DNA of 64,000 nt, taken from the NCBI GenBank assembly GCA_025765615.1, contig JAIVFJ010000022.1, positions 186,001 to 250,000 of the forward strand, written 5' to 3'. Position numbers and translations under genes: made by a program. Of the stretch, positions 22,893 through 35,303 are shown one piece after another. Position 1 is the stretch's first letter; each line of letters opens with the position of its first letter. The DNA comes from Zopfochytrium polystomum. Its lineage: Eukaryota; Chytridiomycota; Chytridiomycetes; Chytridiales; Chytridiaceae. The notes under the pieces were generated by a model. That model searched no databases and was not told the origin of the DNA. It saw only the letters and a program-made list of their open reading frames with translations.

Positions 22893-25325
22893 ATGGTGGG
22901 GCATCTGCACACTCCCCTCATCGCTAATTAGCACCAATTCTCACCGGGCCGGGCGCTTAACAGATCCTGTCCCGCGCCAAACCTGCGATCCAGCCGCAGA
23001 CGCAGAGCGTCACCGCCTCCACCGTCGACAAAAAGCGCAAGGTCCCCAAACTCGAGCACTTTATCTCGTCCCGCGATTACACGGGCGCCATCACGCTTCT
23101 CGAGGTCAGTTACCTTTGGCCGCACTCCTGATGAACCCCCGCTGGCGCAGACGAGAAGTATCGGATAACATTGCGCTTTCCAGTTTTCGAAGGCGATCGG
23201 AAAGTTTGATAACGACACCCGGCTATGGCTAGGGTACACCGCTTTCCACCTCGGCGACTACAGAAAGGCGATGGAGGTAAAAATTAGACACTGTCGCCTG
23301 CGGGGCTTCCACTGACGTCATTCTTTGAGACGTATCAATTGATTTTGAGCGAAAGCAACGCCGAATCCATCGTCCACCTGTATCTTGCCTCCTGTTATTT
23401 CTTCCTGGGCATGTATAAAGAAGCTGATGAAGAAGCGCAAAAGGGTATTCCACATCAAAAAAATTCGTATCATTGCTTACCCATACTTAGGGCCAACGTG
23501 CAAACTGCAGAATAGACTTCTCTTCCATCTCTCCCACAAATTCAATGATGAAAAAAGGCTCATGGGATACCACCAAAACCTCCAGGACGTTATTGAAGAC
23601 CAGGTTTGCTTGCCAGTTTTTATAAACAAATCCTTTCACTTTTGGAGATAAAATGACTGAAACCATTGCACAGCTCAGTTTGGCCTCCATTCACTACCTG
23701 CGCAGCCACTATCAAGAGGCAATTGACATTTACAAGCGCATTTTGCTGGAAAACAGGTGGGGTCCTTTTTTCACCATTACACATCAAAGATCAAGACCAA
23801 ATTGTAACAAAATCTAATCACAGAGAGTTTCTTGCAATTAATGTCTATGTAGCCATGTGCTACTACAAATTGGACTATTACGATGTGTCCCAAGAAGTCC
23901 TGTCTGTGTACCTCCAGCACTTTCCAGACAGCCTCATTGCAGTCAACCTCAAAGCATGCAACCACTTTCGCCTCTACAACGGCAAAGCAGCAGAAGCAGA
24001 GTTGAACACGCTGTCTGAAAAAACCACAACCTCTTTTCGCTTTGCTGAAGACCTGATCAAGCACAATATGGTGGGTGAGCTTACGGGTTTTGCAGTAGGC
24101 TGATGTGTTTTTTTTTTGTGCAGGTTGTGTTTAGAGGTGGGGAGGGGGCTCTCCAAGTGTTCCCACGGTTGCTGGATGTTGTTCCAGAAGCCCGGCTGAA
24201 TCTGGTCATCCACCATCTGCGAAATGATGATATTGTGTCCGCATTCAACCTCATGAAGGATATTGAGCCATCTACTCCACAGGTTCCTCTTTGTCAAGTC
24301 TGAAATGTCTCCCTGAATTGTTATGCTGACACCAAGCTTCCCTTTCTTTTTCACAATCAAGGAGTACATTCTGAAAGGAATTGTGAACGCGACTTTGGGA
24401 CAGGAGCAGGAGTCACGGGACCACCTCAAAATCGCGCAGCAGTACTTTCAGCTTGTGGGTGGATCAGCCAGTGAATGTGACACCATCCCTGGAAGACAGT
24501 GTATGGCGTCTTGTTTCTTCCTGCTGAAGCAGTTTGACGATGTCTTGATCTACCTGAACTCCATCAAGGTGCCCTTCCCTTCGCTTTAGTATGTTTCCTT
24601 TTCAGATCTAACACGGGGGGGCTTCAAATCGCAACTAGGGCTATTTTTACAATGACGACATCTTTAACTACAACTACGGCCAGGCAAAAGTCGCGACGGG
24701 TGCTTTTGAGGAAGCTGAAGAAATCCTGCTCATGATCCAAAGCGAAAAGCTGAAAAATGAGTATGCGTACCTCAGCCACTTGGCCCGGTGTTGTAAGTCC
24801 TCTGTTCACAAGCTGCTGTATTACACAAAAAAAAAAAGTAATTCCAAATCTTTGCAGTCATCATGAACAAAAAACCGAGGATGGCCTGGGATCTCTATCT
24901 TAAAATGGAGACATCCAGTGAATCATTCAGCCTGTTACAGCTTATTGCAAATGATTGCTACAAGGTATGTACCCCTTCCATCTTACCTCTTCAAAGTCTT
25001 ACGGAGAAGAAAAACCAAAAAGATGGGACACTACCTTCACTCAGCCAAAGCGTTCGACGTGTTGGAGAGATTAGATCCAAACCCCGATTACTGGGAGGGA
25101 AAGCGGGGCGCCTGCATCGGGGTGCTGCAGCAGATTTTGGCCAATGAAGAGTCAAAGGACTCGCTGCGGGAAGTTGTTTCCCTGTTGCGCAATACGTCCA
25201 ACCCGCAGGTTGAATACATTATTAGAATAATCAAGGTAAGCGGCGAGAAGAGCAGTTTGTGTTCTTTTTGTTCGTTTGCCTAAAACCTCTCGACCAAATT
25301 TTAATAGAAAGTGGGATACCTGTGA
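22893..25325 (+). CDS. IFT56: Intraflagellar transport protein IFT56 (TTC26/DYF-13)
   Basis: A tetratricopeptide-repeat subunit of the IFT-B complex that carries motility cargo into flagella. Thirteen exons, all phases consistent: 22893-22895, 22964-23104, 23184-23276, 23340-23454, 23491-23603, 23674-23756, 23824-24070, 24124-24282, 24362-24568, 24639-24792, 24858-24964, 25023-25235 and 25308-25325 (550 residues; the animal protein has about 554). Family blocks are nearly unchanged: LSRAKPA at the start, [82 protein letters not shown] and [18 protein letters not shown]. The first exon is the ATG alone, inferred because the second exon continues the conserved N-terminus. The C-terminal tail after IKK is shorter than in animals. 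Presence implies a flagellated zoospore. Confidence 0.95.
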
Positions 25326-27225
25326 AAACAGGCGGCTCAAAAACGATGATTTTGGCGGTTTCAAAGCAAAGCAAACATGAATGAAGACTCTTGATAAAAA
25401 AAAATTCAGAAACTGTTAGCAGTGTTTGCTAACGCATGAAAATTATGCCATGGTCACCAGGCCCTGCCAAACATCGTACACTGTGATGCATATTGCCTTG
25501 CCAGCTGCTTGTAAACGTTCTGTTTTGATAACTTTCAAAGTTGTGCGAACACAATCCGAGATCCTCAGAGGCCTTATCCCCTACCTGTGACCGTCTTTGT
25601 TTCCGGCAACTTAAGGGAGACTTCCACCCCCTCTATTGGGTTAAGAGACGGGACAGTCGGAGGGCCGGGCGACCGGTGTCAGATTTTTTCCAACTTTGCA
25701 GCATTCTTGCAAGGCACATGGGAACCTCGTAAAAATGTGCAAAGCTGGATGACGATGAACATCACGCAATCAACCACGGCACGGAGCACGAAAAGATTTC
25801 AAAGGTGAATCCAGAACCGGGACGCTGTGACACTGCTCTTGGTCCCGGCATAATCAAACACAGCACCTGATGGGAAGTGGTTAGGTGAATATCCGGGCTG
25901 TAAAAGTTAGAACCGAGACGTGAACTGGTCCGTCACATTGCTCGCTTTCATTGCGGATCGCTCCGATATACAGCTTGAAGAGATCCTTGCAGGGCTTGTC
26001 GCCAACAATAGCACGTGTTTGTGTCCCCCTCGGGCGCTACAAGTGTGAGACTGCTCTTTCGGATAGGCCCTTCAACATTTTTTTGCCGCCGCTGACAATA
26101 CGTTGATTTGTCGAATCCGGTGAGGGAGTCTCTCGAAGGAACGAAGGGACGGCTCGCCGACCCGCCCCGGCCGTCCAGACCGATTTGCAAACTTTTCAAC
26201 AGAGCCTTGGCGGGAATGTCCCTTCCCTATCTTGTGAAAAAATAAAAGACAGAGAAAGGTTTAGCAGCCCTGAGAGAGGGAGCGAGAGGCAGAGACGGGG
26301 GGAGAGTACGTGAGCGGAGTGATAGCGCGTGCGTGTGCGTGTGCGTGCCAAGGAAAAAAAGAAAAAAAACAACAAACAAACCACGTCAGATAATCTTGCT
26401 TTCCGACCGCGTTCGTCTTGCCTTCAAGAAGACCATCCAGGTTCCCTTAAAAAGAAACAAGCAAAAGATATGGGAGCGATGAAAAAGAAAACCATCAGTG
26501 CTTACGGCGAGATATGGGGCACCTTTTTCCCCCTTGGTGAACGTTTCAGTTTCCTAGGGTTGTTCGATTCAGGCGGGAAAGCGATTAGTTAATGGAGTGG
26601 AACTGCAGCGCAAAGTAAGTGTTATTTACTCAGCTTTCCCCGTGTCTTGTCAGGGGAAGAGGGTCATGGCACGGGTGAGCCCCAAACCGCGTCCGTCACG
26701 CCCGTCTGCCCCCGTCCGGTTGCTGTGGCTGTCTGTTCCTGCTTTCTTCGATCTTTCTTTTCTTCTTCTTTCGGGTTGCACTTTGGCGGCCGCGGACAAG
26801 CCGCACAAGAAAAAAAAACAAGAAAGGAAAAGAAGTAACAGGCAAGCGCACCAACCCCCTCCTCCCCCCAACCCCGCCTAAAACAGTATTACCCCAGGAA
26901 GAAAAAAAAGACGACACGGATATAACAAATAACCAAAAGGGCCTCGGAACGTCCCGCGGTGACCGGGAGGGCGGTCAAGCAGAACAAGGAGGAACACCGG
27001 GGCATAAAGAAAATAAAGGAGGGGGAGGGAAGTGGGAGGCTTTGAACAACGAGAACGCAAAAACAGCAACAACAACAACAACAACAACAAATGAGCTGTG
27101 GGGGGGAAGAAGGGGGAGCTTGGCCACCAAAACCATAAATAACAGAGCACACACGAAGCAGCGAGGGGTGGCGCGGGAGGGATGCGGCAGGAAGCAGGTG
27201 AAGGGGAGTGGGAGCTGACCGCAGA
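25326..27225 (+). other. Intergenic region
   Basis: No gene supported. Composition is mixed in the left part; the right part (26190-27150) has purine-rich and A-rich low-complexity sequence, GTGC repeats near 26330 and an (AAC)n tract near 27065-27090. Frames here are short and compositionally poor. Confidence 0.5.
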
Positions 27226-30200
27226 TCACCGCCGTCGCCAACACTTTTTCCGCGACCCGGCCGCTGCCGCCCTCCCGCGCATCATCCCACACCAGCGCAC
27301 GCACCCAAACACCGGCACCCCGACAGCGCCGCAGACCTCCTCGACGCCCTCGTACCCGTCGTCCTCTTCGTCGCCGTCCGCACCGACCGCCGCCGACTCC
27401 GCCCGCACGGGGGACCCCGCCGTCGGCGCGAATCGCCCCGCACCCTGGCCTTCGTGGAGGGTGCCGAGCCGCTCGGCAGTGACGAACGCGACGCTCGGTG
27501 GCGCCGCCCCGTCGCTGCCGCCGCCGCCGCCAGGTGCGCGGTTGCGCAGGTAGAACAGGCAGCAGGCGAGGACGCCGCGGAGGTGGCGCGGGATGCGGAG
27601 GTCTGCGACGGTGGGCGGGGAGTCGGCGGGGCCGGTGCTGCGGCCGACGAACGGGTCGGACTCATCGGGCTGCTGCATGCGCAGGTGGGCGGAGGGGTAG
27701 CGGAAAGCGTTCTCGAGGTACCGCGTGGCTTCGCGGGCGCGGGCGCTGGTGGTGCCGTGGCCCTTTTTCAGCGCGTCGAGGTCTTGGATGACTGTGGATG
27801 TTTGGGAGGGAGGAATTGGAACAGATGAAAGTGTCAGACTCGACGCGTGCTACAGTCGCGTTTGAAAAGAGCACACGTTTGCTTACCATCCATTGGAACG
27901 ACGATGATGCAAGTCTTCAGTTCCAACAGAGTCTTGACGATGTGGAGGTGGTGGACAAAGCAGCCAACGTCGAGGATCGCGTATGGGAGGGCTTCCTTCT
28001 CCATCTGGCTGATTTGGGTCTGCAGGTACTGGATGGCCAGGTTTGTCGCGGTTTGCTGGATTTTGTCGCGCTGTTGCAGGGTTTGTGGTTCAGCGAAAAG
28101 GGGCAGCGAGAGAAAACCGGTGGAAAACAGAATGAAGCTAACCCTTGCAGCGCCATCCAGCACGGTGAACTTTGACTGCTTGGCGTCGAACGAGAAGAAG
28201 GCCAGTTCCTTGTCGTCCAGCATCTTCACCGACAGACATCCCGCCCTCGACAATCGAATCTGGTCGTGCTCCTCAACATTCACACGCCCGCTTGCCGATC
28301 CCGCAGACTGCAGCGCGGCGACGATGGACCGGGCGGTGAGAGTGGCGTAAAATGGCCGGAGGACGGTGCAGCCGATGAGGAGCGTGTCTTCCGGTAGGCA
28401 GTGAGGAATCAGGTCGAGGTCGGCTGTGGTCGCGACGAGGTGATTTGCCATGTCCGCAAGGGACTGGGAGAAGGACAGTGCGGACGAGCCCAACGGCTTC
28501 AGCGTCTCCACCTCCCCCGCATACTTCCGCAAGAGCACGACCGGGTCCAAGCTCGCTAGAAGCCACCCGCAGGCAACCGCAACGGTCGGCAACATTGCCG
28601 CTCGCACTTCCCCTTCCCGGCCGTCAGTGGCCCTCCCGTCGTCCGCTCCGCTGCCAACGTCGCTCAGCAGCGCCCCCGCACCACTGCCGACGCCAACGGC
28701 GCGCAAGCACCGCTGCGCAATGTCTAGGGCCAGGGCAGCAACGACGGCCTGCATGCACCGGGCGCGCTGGCGGATCGCGGGTGCCGAGAGTTTGCCGTCG
28801 GTCGACGAGGACGACGACGACGGCGGGGGAGGTTGGAGGTGCTTACTTCGAAGGTTTGGCGACGCGGATGCGGATGAGGATGCGGACGGCGATGACGTTG
28901 ACTGCGACTGTGAGGAAGAGGATGAGGTCTTGGCGTTACCGGCCTCCGCAAACCGTCTGCCGAGCTCGGAATGGCCAGTAATAAGGGTTGTCATGACCTG
29001 AAGCAGGAGAGCGGATATGGATGACGGGCTAGGCTTGGCTTCCGGAGAAAGATGTGTGGACGCCGCGCCATCAACGTGCGTTTCTGGCAAAATATGGGGA
29101 TTTGGTGAAGTCTGAGTCGAAGTAGCCAACGAAGCTGCCATCGGACTTTTGGAGGTAGCGTCCGATGGCCGCGGGATCCAGGAATCGAACAGGGTATCAA
29201 TGACTGAGAGAATATTTGTTCGTATCTGCAGGGCGGCGGCAACAGGATCGGCGGGCAGTGCTGGTAACAGTCGTGGTGGTTTTGATTTGTCGGAGAAAAA
29301 GATGGCATCCCGGTGTAGTATAATCATTAGAGACTTGACAGCCTCCATCAAAACGAAACTGGATGATGATCATGAGGGTCAATAAGAACCATCAGGTTAC
29401 AAAATCCTTCACAATTTACCAGTCTGAGGTCGCTGGAGGATTTGGTATAGGGAGCTTTTGCGTTGTTTTTCCATGGAAAATTGACACATTTTCCCGTGCC
29501 AGAGGAAACGGTTCTGCATTTGACAAGCTAAACAGATATGATGAGCCTCGAAGACCCGGCCCCGGTTCAAACTTTGCTCACCATAGGGAATACCAGTATA
29601 CCACATCGAAATATTCTTCTCTTTCCGTACTCGTGATCGCAAGTTGAGAGAAGGCTTTGCCTGAGAAGCGCAGAAACGAGAAAATTAACATCAGTGCGTG
29701 TTGCGTGGGGTATGAGAGCTAAGAAATACCTTGCAAAGGGCTCAGGCGGCAAGCCGACATGTATAACTGCTCTGCCGACCGATCCGCTGCGTCACCATGA
29801 GATCGCCGATACCTCTCTATTTTCAGCACAAAGCGAGCGGGAGAAATTTTTAATGCTGTTTCTCGGTATCCCAAAAGTTTCCAGGCAACTGACCAATGTC
29901 TCCGAGAAACACCACCGTCTTCGACACAAGACGCTGAAGCATCTCCACAGGCACACCAAACTCCGACTCGTCGCGGCCGTGGAACAATCCCACCGCCGCC
30001 GCAGTAGGGTCCAAGTTCCACTTGCTTTTGATGACAAGAAGGAGGGTTCGGTAGAAGCACGCGGCGCGGTCGAGGTGGCGGTTGAGTTCCGCGACGGCCG
30101 TGGAAAGGTTGGGGTTCGAGTCCATTTCAAACTTGCCAATAATACTCTTTAGCTCCTTTATCCTCGAGTAAAACACAACGCTCCACAGCATGTCGTCTAG

Positions 30201-31438
30201 ATTCCGTTCGCGGACCAGCACGAACGAGTCGTCCAACACCAGCATGTCCTCGTACATCTGTAGCAAGGCCAGGCGCAGTCGGTCGGCGGTTTGGTCGACG
30301 AGGGCGATCACTCGGTTGACGCGCCGTTCCATTTCGTGGTTCCGCAGGGTTTGAAGAACTGCTTGGGATCGACTGTTGAAAGGGGAGTTTCAAAATTAAT
30401 GAGGTTAGTGGGGTAGGGCAAAAGCGAAAGCAAGAATACCCACGCCCAAAGGCTCTCGATTTCCGGCGTTAGGGAAGGATTTTGATGCTCCGTTTTCGGC
30501 AGCTGATCTCTGCCCGGAAGGGGTGCAGCCGACGGCGGCGGCATCATCAGTGGTTTTCCCGAGGCGGACGACGACGACGACCACGACGACGGCCCAGTCT
30601 GCGAAGACGGCGACGGCGACAGCACCTTCGCAACTGGAACAGGCGAAGCTTTTGCAAAGACGCCATCTTCGGCGCCCGAGTCCGCCGCAGGACTCGATGC
30701 ATCCTTTCTGCTCTTCCCGCTGTCCACTGAACCGCGTCCCCGCGGGGCCGCGGCGGCGGACAAGTCTCTGCTCTCGGACCGCTTCTCTCTCGTCCCCTTT
30801 GTCCTCGCCGGCTGCTTCTTCCCTCCGCCGTCGTCGCTGTTGTCAAAGTGGTCGACACCGCCGTCGACGCTGTGGTAGGCCGGTGGCGGCTCCGGCTCGT
30901 TGTGGCGGCTGCTCTCGTCCAGTGGCTCAAAGATGCGATCGTCGTCCGAGCTGTCGGCATCGTGGCCGATCCGTGTGGAATCTGCCGATCTCGGCCACGG
31001 AACGTCTAGACCGCTCCGCCGACTTCCGAGGATCGACAGCGGCTTTGGCGGGAACTCTTGCCGGGCGGTGTGGTGGTGCGGGTGGTGGTGGTGGCGCCGG
31101 CTGCTGTGGTGGTGCTGCTGGTGATGTGGGTGAAGGTGCTGATGAAGGGTGCGGAAGGTCGAGCCCAGGGGCGGGGATGCAGATGCGAGGGGGGAAGCGT
31201 TGAGGGAAGAGAGATTGGAAAGCGCAATTGTGGTCGTAGTGGTGGTAGTGGTGGTAGCGGAGGCAGTGTTGCCGTGTGACTGCAGGCGGACGGTTGAAAG
31301 CAGGCCCCGCCCGAGAGTCGAGGAGTTGTTTGAGGGGCCGCGCGAGAGGGCTGGGGCGAGGGAGAGGGGCGAGGTGCCGACTCCGCCTCTGCCGCCGACG
31401 CCGCCGCCAAGATCGTGCCGGTGGTGGTGGAAGCTCAT
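27226..31438 (-). CDS. SMG5-like protein (EST1/14-3-3-like domain plus PIN domain)
   Basis: A factor of nonsense-mediated mRNA decay that binds phosphorylated UPF1 (family knowledge). Exons, in transcription order: 31438-30444, 30372-29894, 29816-29730, 29660-29582, 29527-29420, 29358-27887 and 27791-27226, about 1261 residues. After a low-complexity N-terminus come helical 14-3-3-like/TPR blocks: FYSRIKELKSII, LLLVIKSKWNLDP, KTVVFLGDI, ERYRRS..AAEQLY-type repeat, YWYSL and EPFPLARENV. The C-terminal PIN part reads ILDVGCFVHHL, IVVPM, VIQDLDALKKG and AREATRYLENAF. The later catalytic acids of SMG6 are not seen (VTAER where SMG6 has LTDD), so the nuclease is probably inactive, as in SMG5. The frame is open upstream to about 31546 without an ATG, so a further 5' exon is possible. 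Confidence 0.85.
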
Positions 31439-31667
31439 CGGCAAGGCTCCTCCGTCCGTCGAGTTTCTGCTGTGCTTCCTTCGCTTCTTCTTCTTGTTGG
31501 TGCTCTTCGTCAGCCGGTCCTGCGCCCACGTCGAGAGTATGCCCACGCTGCTCGATCGTCCCGTTCCAACAATGATGATAGCCCCAAATATGTCAAGTCA
31601 GTTGGGCGTGGCGGGTCCCACGGCAAAGAGGAACAGGGCTGGCTGTCTTTTTTTGCAGTTCCGTTTG

Positions 31668-31668
<1 letters not shown>

Positions 31669-31702
<34 letters not shown>

Positions 31703-31731
31703 GTCTCTCTGTCTCTCTCTCTCTCTCTCCT
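31669..31731 (+). repeat. (CT)n microsatellite with GTCT units
   Basis: About 60 nt of CT dinucleotides broken by CTGT. Confidence 0.9.
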
Positions 31732-31929
31732 TCTAGTCGTTTTTCCTCTCACCTGTCTGTCTGTCTGCGCCCCTGTCTCTTATTGCCCCACGGACTTTCT
31801 CCCAACAACAACAAAACGAGAAAAAACAGCGAGGGAAATCGTGGGGAATTGTTATGCATGGTCGAGCGAGGAGCAAGGCGAGTGTCACAAAGCGAAGAGA
31901 GAGCAGCGAGTGGTGGAGAGAGAGATAGA

Positions 31930-31937
31930 AAGAGAGA

Positions 31938-31984
<47 letters not shown>
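31930..31984 (+). repeat. (GA)n microsatellite
   Basis: About 55 nt of nearly pure GA. Confidence 0.9.
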
Positions 31985-31986
<2 letters not shown>

Positions 31987-32183
31987 TGAGAGAGGGTGAG
32001 TGAGAGCGAGAGAGGGAGAAAGCTCATTCTCCCGACGGAACCCCGTCCCCCGCCCGCCGCCGCGTCGGCCCTTTGTAAATAAACACCTTTTCATTTTGCG
32101 TACACCAACCACGCAGCGAAGCGTTGAAAAACAGGCAGCGAAACCCTTGTGCCAATGGAAACAAACAAAAAACAAACCAAAGC

Positions 32184-32188
32184 AGCCC
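32184..32188. repeat. Target-site duplication AGCCC, left copy
   Basis: AGCCC directly precedes the left LTR and is repeated exactly after the right LTR at 39359-39363. Confidence 0.85.
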
Positions 32189-32323
32189 TGTTGAAATTCG
32201 ATGTTGAGAGTGATGCGTGGTTGCGATCGCAGGAGCAGCAGCGGGAGGGTGAGAGGGCGTGACAAGTCAGGTGTGTGATCAACTTCTCTATTTTTTCTTT
32301 TTATGCGGGGGCATATTCCAACA
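32189..32323 (-). repeat. Copia element 3' LTR (left copy)
   Basis: 135 bp, starting TGTTGAAATTCG and ending CATATTCCAACA on the plus strand. About 96% identical to the right copy at 39224-39358. Confidence 0.93.
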
Positions 32324-32332
32324 CTCCCCCTT
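32324..32332 (-). other. Polypurine tract of the copia element
   Basis: On the element strand AAGGGGGAG directly abuts the 3' LTR, the normal position for the plus-strand primer. Confidence 0.6.
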
Positions 32333-32606
32333 GCACACGTGCCCTTCCTAGACTTCAAACAAAATCCTCCAGAGGTAAGAAACTGGGGAAGAGTGCTTGA
32401 AGCCCCTGCTCGGATGAAAAACCCAAATCAATTGGCCGATCTGGGAAAACCGTGGAAGGGAAAGGAAGTGAATATATCTGGGAAAATGCTGCTGAGGGGT
32501 GAACTTCAAAAGGGTAGGAATAGAAAATACATGAAGAGCCTAATAAGGCAAAAGGTAAAGGAAAGTTTGTCCAGTGCCCTCCCCCTACCTTTTGGGCCTA
32601 ACCTGC

Positions 32607-34294
32607 TCATTTCCCTTTGCGCACCAGCCGCACCTTCCACACGACAGCATGGTCCAAGTTCTTCCGTTCCTTCTTCTTGATACTCTTTTGTCGAATATGT
32701 TCCTCACGTCTTTTTGATCTTGTCTCTAGGATTTTCTTGTGACGTTGCAGGTATTGTCTTGGTTTCTCAGTTGAGTCAACCAGTCCAAGTAGAGTCCGGC
32801 CCTCGTAGACCATATCGCGTCCATGTGGCTTGGTGAGGAGGTCTGCAAGCTGGTCCATCGAGTAGACGTACTCAACTTGCACAAGTCCTTCCTCAACAAG
32901 TGACCAAATGTGGTGGTACTGAAGGCGGATGTGCTTGGAACGATCGGTGTGAAGGTCATTAACTGTCATGTGGATCGATGGTGTGTTGTCCTCATAGGCA
33001 ATGATTGGTAGCTTGAGGGGATGCTGGATTGAAAGGTGGAGGTTGTTGATGGCCTCAAGTTCCCGACCAAGTTCACTGAGTGCAATGTACTCTGCTGCTG
33101 TGGATGAAGTTGGGACAGTTGCTGATCTTGTTGATTTCCATGCTATGGCTCCCCCTGCTAATAGCACCAGGTATGCTATCTGTGAGCGAGAGTCGTGGCG
33201 GGAGTTGTACGATGCATCAGCATAGCCAACAACTTGGTTGTTCCTGTCTGAGCTGAAGCGAAGTCCAACTGTGGAGGTAGCCTTGACATACCCCACAACG
33301 TCGAGTAGTTCGTGCCAGTGCCAGATGCACGGGTCTTGAGCAAATGAACCAAGCAAGCTGACACTGAGTGCCAGGTCAGGTCTTGTTGACGTTGCAGTGT
33401 AGTTGAGGCTGCCAATCACATGGAGGTACTCAGTGCTGTCAACGCTCTCCTCACTAAGGTCGGTGGAGTGCCAGTTGCAAGGGGTGAGCTTGGCTGTTAC
33501 CTTGAGTGGTGCGTTGCGAGGCGTTACAGGTCCATGCTTAGCCTCAAAGCGTGAGAGGAAGTTCTGGAGGAAGTTAGTCTGATGGAGGATTGTGAAGTTT
33601 GAACCACGAATAACTTCCATTGAGAGAAAGTAGCTGAGCTTTCCCAGCTCTCGAAGCTTGAACTCCGTCTTGAGGTCTGCAACAGCCTCCTTGATGGCAG
33701 CAGTGTGGCCAAAGAGTGGAAGGTTGTCAACGTACACCAGAATGAAGCAGAGCCCGCACTTGGTCCAGTGCCAGAAGAGGCAGGGGTCTGCCCGGCTCTG
33801 AGCAAAGCCTTTTGACCGAAGGTGGAGGGCTAGACGCAGATACCAAGTCCGTCCTGATTGCTTCAGTCCGTAGAGACCCTTCAGCTGTAGCCACACTAGT
33901 CCGGGGGAGATCGATACGCCAGGTGGTGGTGCCATGTAGATTGGTATGTCTAGGGTCCCATATAGGTAGGCTGAGGAGATGTCGATCATCTCCATGTACC
34001 AGCCATACAGGGTGCTGAGGGCAATCATCCAACAAAGTGTGTTGCCTCTAATAACTGGCAAGTAGGTGAGGGTTAAGTTGACGCCAGGCTGCTGGGTGAA
34101 TCCACGAGCAACAAGTCGAGCACGGAACCGCTCAATGGTGCTGTCAGGTTGAACTTGAGCTTGTAGACCCACTTGCAGCTGACAATGTTGGTGTCAGGCG
34201 GAGCTGCTGACTCCACAAAGACTCCCATCTTGCAAAGCATATCCAGCTCGTACTCTTCAGCCTCCTTCCACTGCTCTGCATGAGGCGATGCCAT
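32607..34294 (-). pseudogene. Copia reverse transcriptase-RNase H, defective
   Basis: The RT starts in the frame ending near 34150 (EQWKEAEEYELDMLCKMGV, SCKWVYKLK) and continues in another frame from there (ERFRARLVARGFTQQPGV, DISSAYLYG, GLKQSGRTWY), so one indel lies near 34155. The catalytic box is LVYVDN instead of YVDD, which removes a metal-binding aspartate. The RNase H part has VGYADASYNS, AWKSTRSATV and SSTAAEYIAL, followed by the usual DRSKHIRLQYHHI and QLADLLTKP. The frame runs on past the expected end through Lys/Arg-rich sequence. Confidence 0.9.
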
Positions 34295-34858
34295 GGCCTC
34301 CTCGTGCGTCAGTGGGTCCTTGTATGTGTCTGGTGTTACTTTACTTTGATCGAGTTGGAGTTGACGTTGAAGGCGTCGAGGAGTCTGTCTTCATTGTCAG
34401 CGTCAGACTGTAGACTGACTGGATATCGTTATTGTCTAAGTCCTCGTCAGGCTCTCACGCAAACAGCACATCTTGCACAACAGGGGCGCTGTCAGCAGGT
34501 AGCACTTCGCCTGATGCAGCAGGGTCCACTTCACCACTGGGCCTGTCAATACCCCTTGCGGATAGAGAACTCGAGACGTCTGGCGACGCAGGGCCCCCCA
34601 AGCAGGGCCCTCACCATCCCGACCCGCCTGCCTGATGAGCCTCTGTGCTGGACCTGGGCAAATTCTCCAGATCACTGGGCCCACTGCCCCTTGCGTTGCT
34701 GGGCGGAAAGGTCTCCGGGGCATCGGCAGTGGCTGGTGCTGAGGCTTCCTGTGCGCGATAGTGTGGGGCGACGTGAGGTGACATTAATGGTTTTGAATTG
34801 CTTTTGGTTGTGAAGAGGAAATTTGAAAAGGGAATGGTGTAGAAAAGAAAGAATTAGT

Positions 34859-35107
34859 TTAGTGAAGTTTGGAGTGACTCACCAGGTCAGGTGGAATTGG
34901 GTGTTTCCTTGGTTGGCCTGGCTTCCTCTTAGGGGGTGGCTCCTGCCCAGCAACTGCTGCCGGTTTCTTTGTTGTGCTGCGCTTCCGTTTGGGGGGTGGC
35001 TCCTGCTCGACATCTGGTGCAGGCGCAGCTGTTGGTGGTGGAGGCTCTGCTGAGATGCTCACTGATGGTAGCCTCACTGGTGATGATGGCTTGCGTGGCG
35101 ACCTCAC
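34859..35107 (-). pseudogene. Basic integrase C-terminal linker of the copia element
   Basis: A Pro/Lys-rich open segment between integrase and RT contains QEPPPKRK twice and ends KPGQPRKHP, resembling a nuclear-localisation or AT-hook-like tail. In Ty1 the integrase C-terminus carries a nuclear signal; the same role here is inferred. The stretch 34295-34858 shows no recognisable domain. Confidence 0.45.
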
Positions 35108-35303
35108 TTCTTTGGTCCTGGCGCTGGTGTGCTGCTGTGCTCCCCCTTACCCTGGCGCTGCTGTTTCTGCTGGGTTTTCTGCTGGAGTAGGTGGTGAAGG
35201 TGCTGTTCTGCTTCTACAATTGATTGGACTGCTTTCTCATATGCAGGGTCATCCAAGTCTGAAAGTGAAGGGAGATTAACGCTGATGTCCCCAAATCCCC
35301 CCC

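Larger units (their letters stand above)
31547..32183 (+). other. Upstream region of the SMG5-like gene
   Basis: Mostly simple sequence: (CT)n with GTCT interruptions at 31669-31731, a GTCT run near 31755-31770 and (GA)n at 31930-31984. No gene supported. Confidence 0.6.
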
